From Septoria linicola (lineage: Eukaryota > Ascomycota > Dothideomycetes > Mycosphaerellales > Mycosphaerellaceae), in the NCBI GenBank assembly GCA_024114885.1, contig CP099420.1, forward strand, positions 310,001 through 374,000: a stretch of 64,000 bases of DNA, in the 5' to 3' direction. The notes beneath the pieces were generated by a model. That model ran no database searches. It saw nothing but the letters and a program-made list of their open reading frames with translations, and had not been told where the DNA came from. A program made the translations under genes and the position numbers. Of the stretch, positions 43,421 through 56,097 are shown in pieces; position 1 is the first letter of the stretch, and the number at the start of each line of letters is the position of its first letter.

Positions 43421-44861
43421 GGCAGCTGCCGACGCGAGGCCATCTCTGCGAAAGTCGATCAACAAGACTGATTGTGTTGCGTGCTTCAGAGATCTGCAAG
43501 AAGAATGAATGGTCCGCGAATATCGGGAGCGGAACGCATAGTGGCAATCCGCGCAAAGTCGACTGGATTGAGGCAGAGAGACGTGCTCCTGCTATACATG
43601 GGCGTGCAGCAAAGCGCTTGACTCACATCGTCTCTCATACCACGACTAGCAAACTTACCTTCAATGATCACAACCAGCTTTGACAACTGCCACAGAACTT
43701 GCTACTTTTGACGTTGCAGCGAGTCACTTTTACAACCTATCAAGCTCTCTATCTGTGAGTGACAGCGAAGCTGTCCGTAAAGACTGTCCCTTCTGGCATT
43801 CACGGAGCCATTACTGCTTCGGCGAGGGTGAGGAGCGGCGACGCTGACGAGCAACAAGGATCGGACCCATTCAAGGGAGTCTTGCCGACGTACATCGGCG
43901 ATCGCAGAGACACACTGGGCTCATGAACGAGTTGACTTGTGGGTGAAGCCGTGTATTGCTATGCACGACTTGAGTGCGGGTCGCAGCATTTTCGAAGAGC
44001 GCCATAGACGCTGACAGCACTGGTCTGCAGTCAATGTAAACATCTGTAAGACATTGCCTGCAGATCACGGTGTGCAAGGCCAGCGAGCATCATCGTCTCG
44101 ACATGTGCTTCATGGTCACTTGGTCGATACCACACAGCATGCTATCATTGCTATGGAACTTGCTGGTGTCTCCTTCGATAGCACATGATTTGTAAGTCCC
44201 CATAGTGGCTGCCTGTACTGTATATGCATGTCGCCTGAACGCATCATGCTCGAAATCCCAGCAACACATATCCGGACTTGATCCGCACTTGGTCATTGGC
44301 CATCACTCGCTTCCTACTTCGCGTGCGTTGAGTGTCCCGGCGGCAGCAGAATGTATGTCAGTCTCCTTTCGGTCAAGGTCTTACAATTTACGCGAGGTCT
44401 GCTGCAGGGCAAGACCAGGTTACCACTGGACCTGCGTAGCAGTTCGAACAATTTGGAGTACATCACTAACAGCTGAGGCGCCTGACTCCCATACTCGTCA
44501 CATTTGCTGGCCAGAAGAAGAAAGCCCACGTCAAAAATCTCCCAGCTCGCTGGATTCGGTGTGGTGACACGACCCGTATGGTTCTTTTGGCGAGGCTGGT
44601 AGGCACATCCCTTGCATGTTGTCCGAGCGCTGGGACGACGAGGGCTAAGTCTTCCTTCGCGCTCCTTCTCGAGTGGATTCTGAGCTCCTCTATCGCACAC
44701 CGCTCTCGTGCGATTGTTTGGAATACAGCACGATCAAAGACCAAAAGGTATTGGAGAACATTCCATTTCCGTACGAAGCTCGAGAGGCTCATGTGGCACA
44801 GACTATACGATAGCGCGCCTGGAACGGCCATCCGCAGCGCCCCGCCGGCCCGCAAGCGATC
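43421..44861. other. Intergenic, no supported gene
   Basis: About 1.4 kb. A long frame on the minus strand (44466-45113) overlaps the next gene, lacks an ATG start and reads as an antisense shadow. Nothing else supported. Confidence 0.45.
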
Positions 44862-45284
44862 ATGACAGCCAAGCCCGAACAAAAAGCGAAGAAGCAGCCT
44901 CGCGAGCTGCGACATGGTCACGATCTCGTCGAAAACAAAGACATTTGGATCATCGACAAATTCGAGCGCTTTCTGACTACGCAAGAAGCGTGCATTGTAA
45001 CATGGAAGCCGGTATGGATCACGGCCAAAGAGCGAGAAGACTTGGCACAATATGTCGATGAGGATCTTGAAGGTGGCTGGAAAGACAGGCCTAATGATAT
45101 CGAGCGGAAGCATTATGTGCGGTTTCAGATGTCGAGTGAGCCGGTGACTTGGATCAAGCAGAGTGCAGAGTCGAATATAAAGGGCTTAAAGGAGTACTTG
45201 GACAGCCTTACAGCGCAGATGGAAATGAGCCTGTCAAGTAGCGGAAGGAGTCCGCCGGTCTTTGATGAAGACGTGAAAAGCTAG
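44862..45284 (+). CDS. Small charged hypothetical protein
   Basis: Not recognised. A 140-residue single-exon frame beginning at the first ATG after an in-frame TAG. Composition is protein-like: a Lys-rich start, IWIIDKFERFLTTQEACIVTWKPVWITAKERED, then a Trp- and Asp-rich middle and a helical, Ser-rich C-terminus. No signal peptide, membrane helix or known motif. It stands at the border of the gene-poor stretch to the right. Confidence 0.5.
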   Translation: MTAKPEQKAKKQPRELRHGHDLVENKDIWIIDKFERFLTTQEACIVTWKPVWITAKEREDLAQYVDEDLEGGWKDRPNDIERKHYVRFQMSSEPVTWIKQSAESNIKGLKEYLDSLTAQMEMSLSSSGRSPPVFDEDVKS

Positions 45285-48200
45285 CATTTCGTTTGCGAAA
45301 GGATGACAGGACTGAGAACGGGATTGTAAGCTAATCTGAAAAGCGGGGTGTCATTTTAGCGGAATCTGTTGCAGCGTTCGAGTGAAGCAAGAAATCTGAT
45401 GCCATACCAGCGCTTCATGTCATTCGTGAAAGGGCATCAGTATCCTACTTACTGAGGACATATCGGTCGACAACTGTGTTCAGTACTGGAGCGTTTGAAG
45501 GCGTTCGGTGTGCATGTTGGCTGATGCTTGAACGATGGCGGACGAGCCATGTCGGTGAAAGATGACCAAGATGAGCGACCTGGCAGCTTCTTCGACATGA
45601 CCTTGGCCCAAGGCAGTTGCGGAAGCTGACCTTGAGTCAGCATGGATCTTGGGAGACGATATGCGTAAGTCGGTACGTTACTGCCCTCTTGTCTGACTGT
45701 AGCTCGGGAATCTGTTTCGTAAAACAGCTTGAACTGCTATGCGCAAGTCCAATGTGCTTCTTCATCACGCTTAGCAGTCGACTCGAACACGTAATGCCGG
45801 GCTTCAGAGCAATCTCCGTATTCAGATCTGGCGACGACCGAAAGGACGTGGTGTAGCAACGTGATCCGAATGCACCCAGATCGCGACCTTCCGTGTATGC
45901 CAATTGAAAGTTCGAGAGCTGGCCATGCGTTGCTTGTCAGTCAAGTTCTACACATTCATATCGAGGAGTTCGAGCCTAGAGCAAAGTCGACTGCTGCTAG
46001 CATGAAACACGCTCATACCCGTTGTTCTACATGTTTCGATGCATTCTGGTTGTTGGTAGCGTGCATCACGCATCGTACCCAACATGCCACGTTGATTGCA
46101 ACGATACCACGTCAACAGGTCTCGTTCCGCATGGTAGCATAGTGCCACGCGTAAGACATTGTAATGCCATTCTCGCAGACTTGTCCTCTTCCGAGTCTTG
46201 CTGATTGCTCGATGAGCCTAGTCTGGTAGGTCGTGCTCTGACTCCTCCTCCTGACTGAATAGTATTCCAAGCAAGTGCGATAGATGCGGGTCCCGGGGCG
46301 GAGTCACGGAGCGCTGTCCTGATTGTCGCTCGCGATGAGGTGCTGCAAGAAAGGCGTCGCTGGGTCTGGCCGATCGTGCTGTGGGCGAGCCGCCGTTATG
46401 AAGCATATATAGCCTGACATCGAAACAGTCGCCGGACTGCAGCATCCTGCCCGTGGTCCCCTGAAGGCTTTGGAGATCTCAGTCCAATTGGCCTAAAGTG
46501 CTTGCGCTGTTGCGTGAGTATACCTGCTGGTATCATCGTGTAGCACAGTAGAACTCTTGCTAGGCCGATTGTTCCAACCGCATGGAGCTGAGTTTCGGTC
46601 GTCTCCATTCTTCACGCTCAAAAAGATTGCTTGTGGAATCAGGAAATGGTGAGGTGTGTGCCAGACCTACCTTGCAGCGGTCCACCGCTTCTCTAGCTTA
46701 CACTCTCTGGTATGAGGCCCTATACCCAGCTTGACCGTTACCATCGAGATAGAGTCAAGCCACTCGTGTGAAGGCATATGTCTATTCTCTTGCAGAAGTG
46801 CGCTCCGTTATCGACATCGACCTGCAGCCCACGCTTGTGATCACCTTCGACCAAGTTGTCGAGGCAGTCGCGACTGTCAGGGGCCTCAACGCCCTCCTGA
46901 ACACAAGAACGCAAGCGTGTATGATAGCTTTACCCGCCTCTTCAACTGTACCCGCGAGCATATCGGCCTTGCCTGCGCAAGGCCGCGATAGCCTTGAGTA
47001 TGGAATCGTCGCTGTCTTCCAGCGTTCGTACCCTCAGCTGACAGCAGACGCGACCGAGGCATCCGAGTCTTTGTTACCCGGTTGATCGTGCTTCTTTATG
47101 CTCGTCGAAAACCTCACGTTGAATCTAAAGCCTGCTCTATTCACCGTAAGTATCCAAGTCGAAGGAAGATGCCATCGATCTCACAGTCAGGATCGTACTC
47201 CAGACTATGCCTGTGACCGACCAGCCCTGAGTTGTGGCGGTATCCTCTTGCATCCGGCGAGAGACCAGCGACGATAATGCTCACAGTTGTGAGTGTCTGT
47301 ATTGAGACGAATAGGTTCAGCTCTCCCGGAGGGATGATGAGTCACGACTTCATGCCAGTCCCTGAGGCTACTCCATGCCCGCAGGCGAATGTCAGGCGAA
47401 TCTCAGGAGCGTCTGCTTCGTGAGGCAGCCCAGCCTCGGACTCCGTGAGAATGAAAAGCTGATTGAGGTGATCAGCAGTGGCAGAAGCTGCAGCATCGAT
47501 GGTGGAGAGTGTGACCGGCGCTGAAAGTCCGGGACCACACCTTCAGGAGTCCAGCATTGCTACAGACAGCTCGAAAGCAGACAGGGCGCTGGCCTGTAAA
47601 CAAGTGATATGGATGATCAGAGTCATCGCATAAGGCAAAGTCGTTCTACATGGTAATGTATCACCGAAAAGAGGAGGGCACCATGTCGAGAGGTACGTTT
47701 GGTTTCTGATGCTGCTCTAGGTGATGGATCGGGTGGACAATGGCAGCGGTCGGCTCGACCTGCACAGGTCTCTGACTTGCCAGGCTGAGAAGAAGATGGA
47801 AAATGTCGCCGTACCACGACCTTCATCGATGGTGCTCAACTCGGCTGCTGTTGTGCGGCAGGCTCCTTTGCTGGTGAATTGGACCGTCTTGCGCCGGCTG
47901 TGACATGCTATCATGGCTGCACTTGTTTGTGTAGCCGTGCACAGAGTCGACCGTATGTATGAGACGAGGCTCTGACAAATCGGCGAAGACCTGAGTAGTG
48001 TTATATGCACACGCAGCGCACAGACAGGGAGATCCCTCTGTGAACAAAGACAGACACAGGAAGGGACGTCTCGTAAGGCGAGAAATCTACACGGCAGAAG
48101 TTGATACGGCAGAGAAGTGGCGCAGCGCTATGCATTGATAGCGCACACTTTGAATCACTAGTTAATCATGAGTCAAAAGCTTGATGAATGATGACATGCT

Positions 48201-50866
48201 GTGAAGATCGCGAAACTGGTCTGGAAAAGCTCATCCGCGCTACTTGAACAACCACTCTCTGGAGCATTATTCGCAGACGGAATAGCGTCGAGCAACGAAG
48301 AAAGTATAGCCCGGCTTATGCGGAGTTCATCATTCGAGAAAGCAGGCGCTTGAGCCGGATCGGATTACAATCAACTGAGCTGCACTCGATACTGCTCGAG
48401 CAGTTCACCTATGGACAGTTTGCGTCATGCTGCGACACGGTGAACAGCCCCCGAATAACATCTAGGCTGGAAAAGCTTAACAGGACGATGCTTTCGAGAG
48501 CCTCTGCACACTCATGATTGGTCATCAAGCCGATATATGGCGCCATACCAGCAGCAAAGGCCTCCTCGACCGCAACCTCAACAGGGCGGGATTGCCAGCA
48601 AAGTCGTGCAATGGATCTACATTCAAAATACCTGGTCTTCGGAGCGGACACGGATTTTTCTCTCCTAGACAGGGAAGGGTTGTTGTATGTACGAACTGTG
48701 AAGGAGCTTTTGACGCAGTAAATGGTGAAGGTGGCAGAGAGCGTCAGCCCCAGCTATGTTTGCTGAGGGAGGGGCAGCTGATTTTTGGCCAGTGTCGCTC
48801 ATATGGCTGTGCGCGTGCGGTTGTGTTCTTCAACATTCCAACTCGTTGATTCGAGACCCTTCGTAGTCAGCCAGTACGGAAAGTCTTCGCGTTATTGTGA
48901 TCATATCAAAGACAGAACGACTCTAGGGGTGTAATTAGCACATCCTGTCAAGCATGCGACTGGGCACGTTTCGCGCTTGCCATTTTTTGCCTGATCATAA
49001 AAGGCAGATAACAGGCACCGCGACACTCACAGGAATGGCGGGAGAGCTTTTGGAAAGGACTCTTCGGCTGCTGGCATACGTAGCGGTTCAAGACGTGCTA
49101 CGTTGCCAGTCGTGCGACCACCGAGCCAGTTGTAGCGGCTTACATCTCGTACAAGTTGCGAGTGCCCCGTGCAGAATCGGATCCCTGTACGTTGCTGCAG
49201 AGCACAGCAGTACGGAGCGATGACCGAGTAACAGTGCCGCATGTGGTAGTCCCTTGTGTCCCAGTGCAGATACCGTTCGGAATCGGACTCACTAACCATC
49301 GTCTGCGTTCAGAAGCTGGCAAAATCGCAGAGCTGGGATGGTGAGCGATCGGGACGAAATCAATCCGGGCCGCAGAGTGTCTTTGGCCCTGGCAAACGTG
49401 CCCACCGTGCCCACCAAGTGAGAGCAACACGGCCGAGACCCGCGCTTCTTGCTCGCTCCATCTCCTGATTCAACCCTTCCGACTCCAGCCAAAGAACATG
49501 CTTCGCTTTGTGTAATCGTCGTTGTCGACTGACTTCACTACTGCAGGCGCGGTTGGAAACGTCTGTCTCTTCCATGTGATGATGACAAGCACCTAGCGAT
49601 GCTCGACCAGCGACCTCCCGCGCCGCCGTGTGACGCTGCTGGCTGACGGACTGCGCTCGCGATCTCTGTTCCTAACATTTGACAGAGCTACATCAGACAA
49701 GCAATAGGTCCTCGCTCAACGATGATCAAGCAACAGCTTTGGAGGCTCATGCATCGAATCACGGGTCCATGTTGATCGGCTAGCTGCTGTGCACCACAGT
49801 TGCGTATGTTGGACGGTCGAGTATCTGCAGATTGTCCGAGCTCGACGTCAGTATACATCCCATCGGAAGCAGATGGAGCAGAAGTAGCCCGAGGCACTAT
49901 GTCGAAAACGTCGGTCCCTCATTTCCTCAGGTACGGCGAGGTTGATGCTGGGGACAAAGCGAGGAAGGATACTCAGGAGACAGCTGCGGAAACCTGTCAC
50001 ACAGCCGACGCGAACTGTACTCAAGACCAAGCTACCTGGCAGGGTCTTGCAACGATTGAAGTTGCAGTGAAACCCTGAAGACAATACAGTCAACATGACC
50101 CAAATTGTCGCCTTGGAGGAGCACTCCTAAGGAGCACTGGATAAAGATCTGCTCCATGGTCGGCGAGCAGTATGTCAGACAGCCGTCAGTCTTGAAAGCC
50201 GACTGTATAACCACAAGCTCGACCTCGTAATATCACAGGTCTTGGGCAAAGTCAGAATGTTGCCTGGTCCTTTCGCTTGATCTCAGGTCCCTGACACGTC
50301 CAAGTAGATACGGCGCTTCGCGTTGCAAGCCACAGTACACCTCTGCACTTGAAGGTTCGGCCAGCTCCTCGTATGACGATCTTCGGTACACTCTGGTCGA
50401 CAAGTCTGCCATTAGTGCACAGGCACTCCCAGTCCAATATGTGCCATTGTCTTCAGGAGACAGGAACAGCCATATCGTGAGCTTCGCCAGATAGCCAGGC
50501 CGAGGTTCGAGGCCAGCCAGTGCAGCGCATATTCTTTGATACAACCATGTAGACCAGTAGGAGGTTGGCTCCTTGGTCAACATCCCGTCCATGATTCGAT
50601 GGACTATCCGACCACGTTACGGTGGCATCGCCGAATGTCATGAATCAAGATCAATGGACTGTGAAGAGGTCGTGATCCAGGTAGGTCGGAACTCCCCAGA
50701 TGTGGCGCACCAAACAAGGCAGCTGGTCTGGCTGTCGTTCTCCGTGAGCTAGGTTTGTCGCACGTGCTGACCCCGACATCGCCGATCTCACACAAGAATG
50801 GATGAAGGTCCCTGTCGCGTACACGCAAAAATCTGACCTCGTTGACTCGGAACTACGTAGCGCCGC
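45285..50866. other. Gene-poor block, left part
   Basis: About 5.6 kb in which all frames are short and overlap on both strands. The only stretch with some protein character is 46796-47085 (plus), preceded by a good acceptor TTCTCTTGCAG, but no partner exon was found. No tRNA, tandem array or transposase seen. Confidence 0.4.
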
Positions 50867-51265
50867 GCACGTGATAGCCTCCGCGTCTTAGCAAGTAATA
50901 ACACCTTTACGGTGCCAATAATAGCACAGTGCCTGCGATCCGAAACGTTCCTTTAATGTCGTCGCTACCTAAATCAATTAATACGTCCTGTCTATATATG
51001 CTACGTACCTACTTTGCCTTCTTTAAGCGTAGACGTTTATGTTTACGATAGCGGTTACATGTTTAAAGTATACGATTGCCTTTTATAAAATCGTAGAAAG
51101 TATTAGTAATACTATATTTAGTATAAAGCTTCAGGCCTAGAGATAGCGCTTCTATAGGAAATAGAGCGATACTTCTATTATAAAGCGTATAGAGTTATAT
51201 TATAAAGTAGTATGCGTATTATAAAAGGAGTGTTATAGGCGCCAAGATAGGGGTAGGTCACGTGC
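50867..51265. mobile_element. AT-rich transposon relic with GCACGTGA inverted ends
   Basis: A 399-bp island, strikingly richer in TA/AT than its surroundings (runs such as TATTATAAAGCG, TTATATTATAAAG), with no open frame. It begins with GCACGTGA (50867-50874) and ends with the reverse complement TCACGTGC (51258-51265). Strong TpA enrichment is what RIP leaves in fungal repeats. The inverted match is only 8 bp and partly palindromic, so the element borders are tentative. Confidence 0.5.
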
Positions 51266-52298
51266 TAGCAGATTTCCAAGAAACGCTCTTAACCAATCAT
51301 TTTTGGACCCTGTTTTTTTTTCGTATAGTAGTATAGACCTCGTAAACTCGGTCAATAATGCTTCCTGATCAGAGAGACAGGGTGACGATCCCGAGCTGCG
51401 TTTCGGTCCTCGGTACAAACTCTATTAATTTTCGGGCCGACCTCACTTCGCGGCAACAGCAATTAAGGGATTGCTGGCCACATCAGCAGACGCATTACTA
51501 CGTGCACTATTGTCACCATGCATAGCACGCAACGATTTGACGAGCACACTCTAGCTAGATGGACGTTGGTGACACCACCCCACTTACAGATTGCGAAGCC
51601 GAAGCAGAATAAGTTGTCCAGTTTGCCTTTCATTCGACGGGATCTTGGAGCACATCACTTTCCACAAAATGCAGTCAAGATCATCAGAGTTCCCGTTCCC
51701 CTCTTTCGTAGAGACCTTGCCCTTGCTTTTGACCTGCACGACGCTATTGTTTCTCCGGATAATTACGCATACATGTGGCTTTACACTGATAACATTGGCT
51801 GAGCTTATAGTGTCGCCATTTCGTGGCGCGGGTGCATGGCTGACTTACAAGTGTCACAACAGGTCATGTAAGGAGTCATGTCGAGGCTATGGCGCTCTTG
51901 TTCTGCCGCTAGGAAGACATTTGAATCGTTGAATGTTCTTGCTTTCAAGATGCCTCAGCGAAGCGTGTGTCAGAATCGGAAGTCGAAGTTTCCTGTGCTT
52001 TCGACTGTGAGAAGGAGATATATAGTATCATTGTGAGCTTGTCGAGCAGTGAAATTGGAGTCCTCGCATTGATCACCTCCACCTAATCCGACTCTTTAGC
52101 CGGGCTGCCTTGAGGGTTGCTACGTCTGGTTGGCCAGATTCTGCTTAAGAGATCGATGCTGGAGAACGAGCACTCAATTACCAAACTCAGCAAAGATATG
52201 GCTTCTGAGACTTTGACGCGCGGCCAGTCAACAGCTTTGTCAATTGTCAGCACATCGCGCTGGAATGATATAACGCGCAGCTCGACTGAGGTGACCAT
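51266..52298. other. Gene-poor stretch
   Basis: About 1 kb; short frames only, including 51518-51802 on the plus strand, which lacks family features or introns. Nothing supported. Confidence 0.4.
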
Positions 52299-52658
52299 TT
52301 ATTGGCGCAACCGTGCAGCCAGCTCCAGAACTCTCGCCTTTTGTGCTTCTATCTCTCGCCGCAGCTCGTCCTCTCGCGCGGCGCCAGCATCCAGCATGGC
52401 CCGGATTCCGTTCTCTCGCTCTTGGCTGTACATCCGTGTCTGCGCTGTTCGCAAAGCTTGCCACATGTCTCGTACAACAGCGTCGTATTGTCCAGTCCCC
52501 GAGCTATTGTGCTCTAATTTGCCGTCTGTGCTGGGCTGAGCGTCAAGACTCTGAACAAGCTTCTGCCGGATGTCTTTCAGATCGGTAAGGGTCTGTTCAT
52601 GTTGAGCCAGCGCCAGTCTTGCTCTGCGAAGGTCTTGCTGAATGTGGTCTGCAGACAT
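52299..52658 (-). CDS. Small coiled-coil protein
   Basis: A 119-residue frame with an ATG start and a composition dominated by Ala, Leu, Glu, Arg and Gln. Two long predicted coiled-coil helices are visible: residues 1-40 (IQQDLRRARLALAQHEQTLTD) and 62-119 (MWQALRTAQTRMYSQERENG and REDELRREIEAQKARVLEL), separated by a Ser/Thr/Gly linker. No targeting signal. It is the most credible gene of the 45-58 kb stretch; function unknown, probably a structural or scaffold-type small protein. Confidence 0.55.
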   Translation of the reverse strand: MSADHIQQDLRRARLALAQHEQTLTDLKDIRQKLVQSLDAQPSTDGKLEHNSSGTGQYDAVVRDMWQALRTAQTRMYSQERENGIRAMLDAGAAREDELRREIEAQKARVLELAARLRQ

Positions 52659-54113
52659 TCTGTTCGAGGTCCGAAGCTACACCGGTTTTGACGAACGTCC
52701 GTGGTGGTCCGAAGCACGAGTGTCACAGGAGCTGATGTCTGTCTACAAGTCGAATGACAGGCTTCTACGTCGAAAAGAGTGATCGATGGAGTGTTCAGAC
52801 AATTGCTGAAGCACTTATTTTGCAGAGTACGTCCCCGGACAGAGTCTGTAGCTCAACGTTAGTTCAGCCGTCAAACAAGCTAAGCAGTCCAGTTGCCTTA
52901 CTACCTGTGTTCGTAAGTGTTGTTCCACGAAGTGGGACTTTGCAAAGTCGAGTCGGCCTGTCTCAGGATCCAGTCGAGGTGTTCTAACGCAAAGACCGTG
53001 AAAGACGTCCGCTCGCCTTTGCAGGTAGCCACGTCGCTGTTATATGTATGGGTTTGTGACATCTAATCCCAGTCGCACCAAGATGTTAGTGGATGCAGCA
53101 TGCTATTCGACCGGCATAGCTCTATCGCGGCAATCTCAAGCTACACAATCAAGACCACGGCCGCGCTTGTTCGCAATATGGAACTGCAGGGATGCACATA
53201 ATTCTGCAGCCGCACTTGATGCGATGGGCCCATGGCAGCACTTGGCGCTGGGCGAACACGACATCACCACCAATATCTTGTCAGGGGCTAACAGCCTTGG
53301 GGCCTTGCTCAACCTACTCATGCGGTATGACATGCTCGGGCGGAAATCTTCGTCGAGGCCCCAGTCGGTAGATTCGTGAGTCTCAAATGCCGGATCTTGG
53401 GAAGTGGATTTCGGAGCCGTATGGCAGAGGTTACACAGCATGGGCTTGCGCTCCGATATGGAACGACTGTGCGCGATCCGCGTTGCCGAAGTGCTGAAGT
53501 GGAGGGACTTCACGATCGGTCCTGTTAGTCATTATAAGTATACTGCGACCACTCTGTAACACAAAAAGGCTGGAGTAGTGTGACCATCCAACCGTCTCGG
53601 ACATCGCAAGGAAGATATCTTCCATGGCAACCATATCAGCGTGACTCTTTGTCTCCCGCAGAAACTAGATAGCTGAGCTTTCTAATCGGTTGCCTGTCGG
53701 TGGCAGCAAAACAGCGACCACGTGTCCCGTGGCTTCGTGCGCTAGTAGTGTCCTGGACGAATCAAGGAAGATGCCCGCGGAGCTGGAGCGAAGAAGCATA
53801 CTTGATGCCATCCAAGGACCCCAATCAGGATACGCAGCCGGAATAGGCTGCATCTCATGCATATCAATCAGTATAGAGTAGGCTTGAATCCACTGCAAGG
53901 CGGGCACAACCTCGACTCAGTTACAGGATTGACGAGAGTCTTCACTGTCGATTCCTTGCTTGATTCATGGCTAAAAAGCTCCGCATCACCTCTGTGATGA
54001 TGTGACGGCAGTTGATCTATCAGCTTTCTGTTCTGCAGAGTATTGTGCGATGTCTGCGAAGACCTTAGATGCACTGCTGCAAGCCTCCGTGCGCCCATCT
54101 TCACAAGCTCTAA
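52659..54113. other. Gene-poor stretch
   Basis: About 1.45 kb; overlapping short frames without ATG-to-stop coherence or splice partners. Nothing supported. Confidence 0.4.
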
Positions 54114-54321
54114 CATTTTGCGTGATCTCGTTGAGCAAGAATCGGCCATTTGTAGCAGCTTGACAGACTAACAGCGAGCTGTGCCGCAAGCGCTTTGCCC
54201 CACGCCTCTCCATTTTGCGTGATCTCGTTGAGCAAGAATCGGCCATTTGTAGCAGCTTGACAGACTAACAGCGAGCTGTGCCGCAAGCGCTGTGCCGCAA
54301 GCGCTTTGCCCCACGCCTCTC
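54114..54321. repeat. 97-bp tandem duplication, second copy with nested 14-bp duplication
   Basis: Copy 1 is 54114-54210 and copy 2 is 54211-54321; both begin CATTTTGCGTGATCTCG and end CCCCACGCCTCTC. They are identical by eye except that copy 2 carries an extra 14 bp, a repeat of GTGCCGCAAGCGCT. Absence of substitutions points to a recent event. Confidence 0.95.
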
Positions 54322-54635
54322 TTCACGGGGCAAGGCCGGGCTTTGCAGTGTACCGTTCCTCGGCCGAGTGCTCTATGAGACACAGAGTGGTGGTACGAAG
54401 TGAAAGGACTTCGCACCGATGGCAAGCGTAGGCCATCGTTCATCCGTCTCCGCTAATCTGTCATGATCAAGACTTGGCGCAATCTAGATAGACATGGCCT
54501 TGGACGCCATCTGTGAGCTCAGTGTGTCGATGAGCTACGGCTGAGCCGATATGTCTTGCGGGTCGTCGCGGATTATTTTACAGTGATGTGGAGAATCTGC
54601 GTGACGTTGAGCTCGTCGTCACTCGCTCGCGCGAC

Positions 54636-54959
54636 TCAACACGTGCATCTGAGAAGAAGCTGGGCGTGTCCAATCGTGATCTCATCGCTGTTCATGCCGT
54701 GTAGCGCTTGCACTACATTCCTAGCTACCCTCTGCTGGTCATCAGCCGCTCTGCTGGAATCAATAACCTCTAAGCAGCCGATCACCATTTCAACGTGTTT
54801 CCTGGCCTCTGTTCCTGTCGGTTCGCTCAATGTACGATGGGAGACTTCGACGTCGAAGGGCCTGGAAGACTTGGGTAAGCGTTCTTGAAATCTGGTAGCT
54901 GGTCCAGAGTCCTTTGTTGTGGACGCAACGTGCTGATCTTCGAGATGTCCCGCAGTATG
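54636..54959 (-). other. Open frame with protein-like composition, possible exon
   Basis: A 107-codon frame on the minus strand reading ...FQERLPKSSRPFDVEVSHRTL, then EARKHVEMVIGCLEVIDSSRAA and LHGMNSDEITIGHAQLL before its stop. The Glu/Asp/Lys-balanced composition is unlike neighbouring frames. It has no ATG near its start, so an upstream exon would be needed; none was identified. Either the last exon of an unrecognised gene or a relic. Confidence 0.3.
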
Positions 54960-56097
54960 CTATGCTAAGTTAAAGCAGCAACTCCAGATTCGTGTTCAAA
55001 GCGATGTCAAGCCGATTCGCTCGATGATAGGTAGTGCCGGTCAAGATGAATGTCTCCTGCGCATTTCATTGGTATGCGTCCCGACCGATACACACGACGG
55101 CCTCGCCGGCAGTAGTTTGGGCACAGTTCGTCCTTGCGGCATTAGCGACATCAGCTCCTGTATGTGCGCTCTCATTCAATGCGGTGAACAACAGAGATCG
55201 GCAGCACGCCAACGACAATGTGAAGAGCCAACAAGGCGTCGAGCGGAACAACAGTTGTAGAGTGCCGCCACACCAGTTGTGATTGTTGAGTAAGCTCTCA
55301 CACCCTAGTAAGGATGATCACAGGCAGCGAGCTGCGCTGACCAGTACGTGCACGTACGGAACATTCGAGCACTATTGCATTAGTCATCGGGGCAGCCATT
55401 GGATTAGACAAATCCGCGGATACCGTCTCAGCTACCTGCTTGAGCACGTCGTAAGTTGTACAGAATTAAACTGGAGACGTGAGGAGTCAATTGTGGAACC
55501 AGCACCCAAGGCGCAACTCGTGTGCAATCCAGATGTTGAAGAATTTCTGAGCACTAACTCGACAGTGCTGACCACCGGACGATCAGCCGCAAACTTGGAT
55601 CGCGCGAATCCGTCGAGTAATCTTACTCTGAAAAACGCGAGGAACGTGCTTCATCTGCAGCTTCGAAGCCCAGAGAGCAAACTGACCTTTGTGGTTATGT
55701 AGAGGAAGCCAGCCGATACGAACCATACATCCGGCCCTCATCATAACGTGAACCAGCTGCACCAACCCAGAGATTCCTCATAGCAGTTGCTATACGACAA
55801 AATGATAGGAGAGCGGGCTCCCTTACCCCCACGCAGCAACCAGCGACCACTTCACCATATCCACACGCGAGTCTCGATTCGCCCTTCGCCTTGTCCTTCA
55901 TCGGCCTTGGTTCAGGCAGTGGCACTCAGCAGCACTTCACTCACGCCATGCAATCATGCTATAACCTTTAACTATTCATGCGGACGTCACCCGACCGGAC
56001 AGGCAAAGCGTAGCTCTGTGTTGAATATCTTCGCAGCCTGTCATCGTGTTGGACCCGGAAACTGTGCATGGTAGTTCGACTGGCTTTCCAATCACGG
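54960..56097. other. Gene-poor stretch
   Basis: About 1.1 kb with short frames on both strands (for example 55034-55282 plus) that show no family features. Nothing supported. Confidence 0.4.

Noticed and set aside
44466..45113. Long minus-strand frame opposite the 44862 gene
   Set aside because: Starts at a non-ATG codon, overlaps a better plus-strand frame and has a shadow-like composition rich in Arg, Leu and Ser.
46796..47085. Possible exon after a good acceptor (TTCTCTTGCAG)
   Set aside because: Some protein-like text (EVRSVIDIDLQPTLVITF) but no partner exon or start; too weak for a gene call.
51518..51932. Two overlapping plus-strand frames downstream of the AT-rich island
   Set aside because: Overlap in different frames with no domain or intron evidence.
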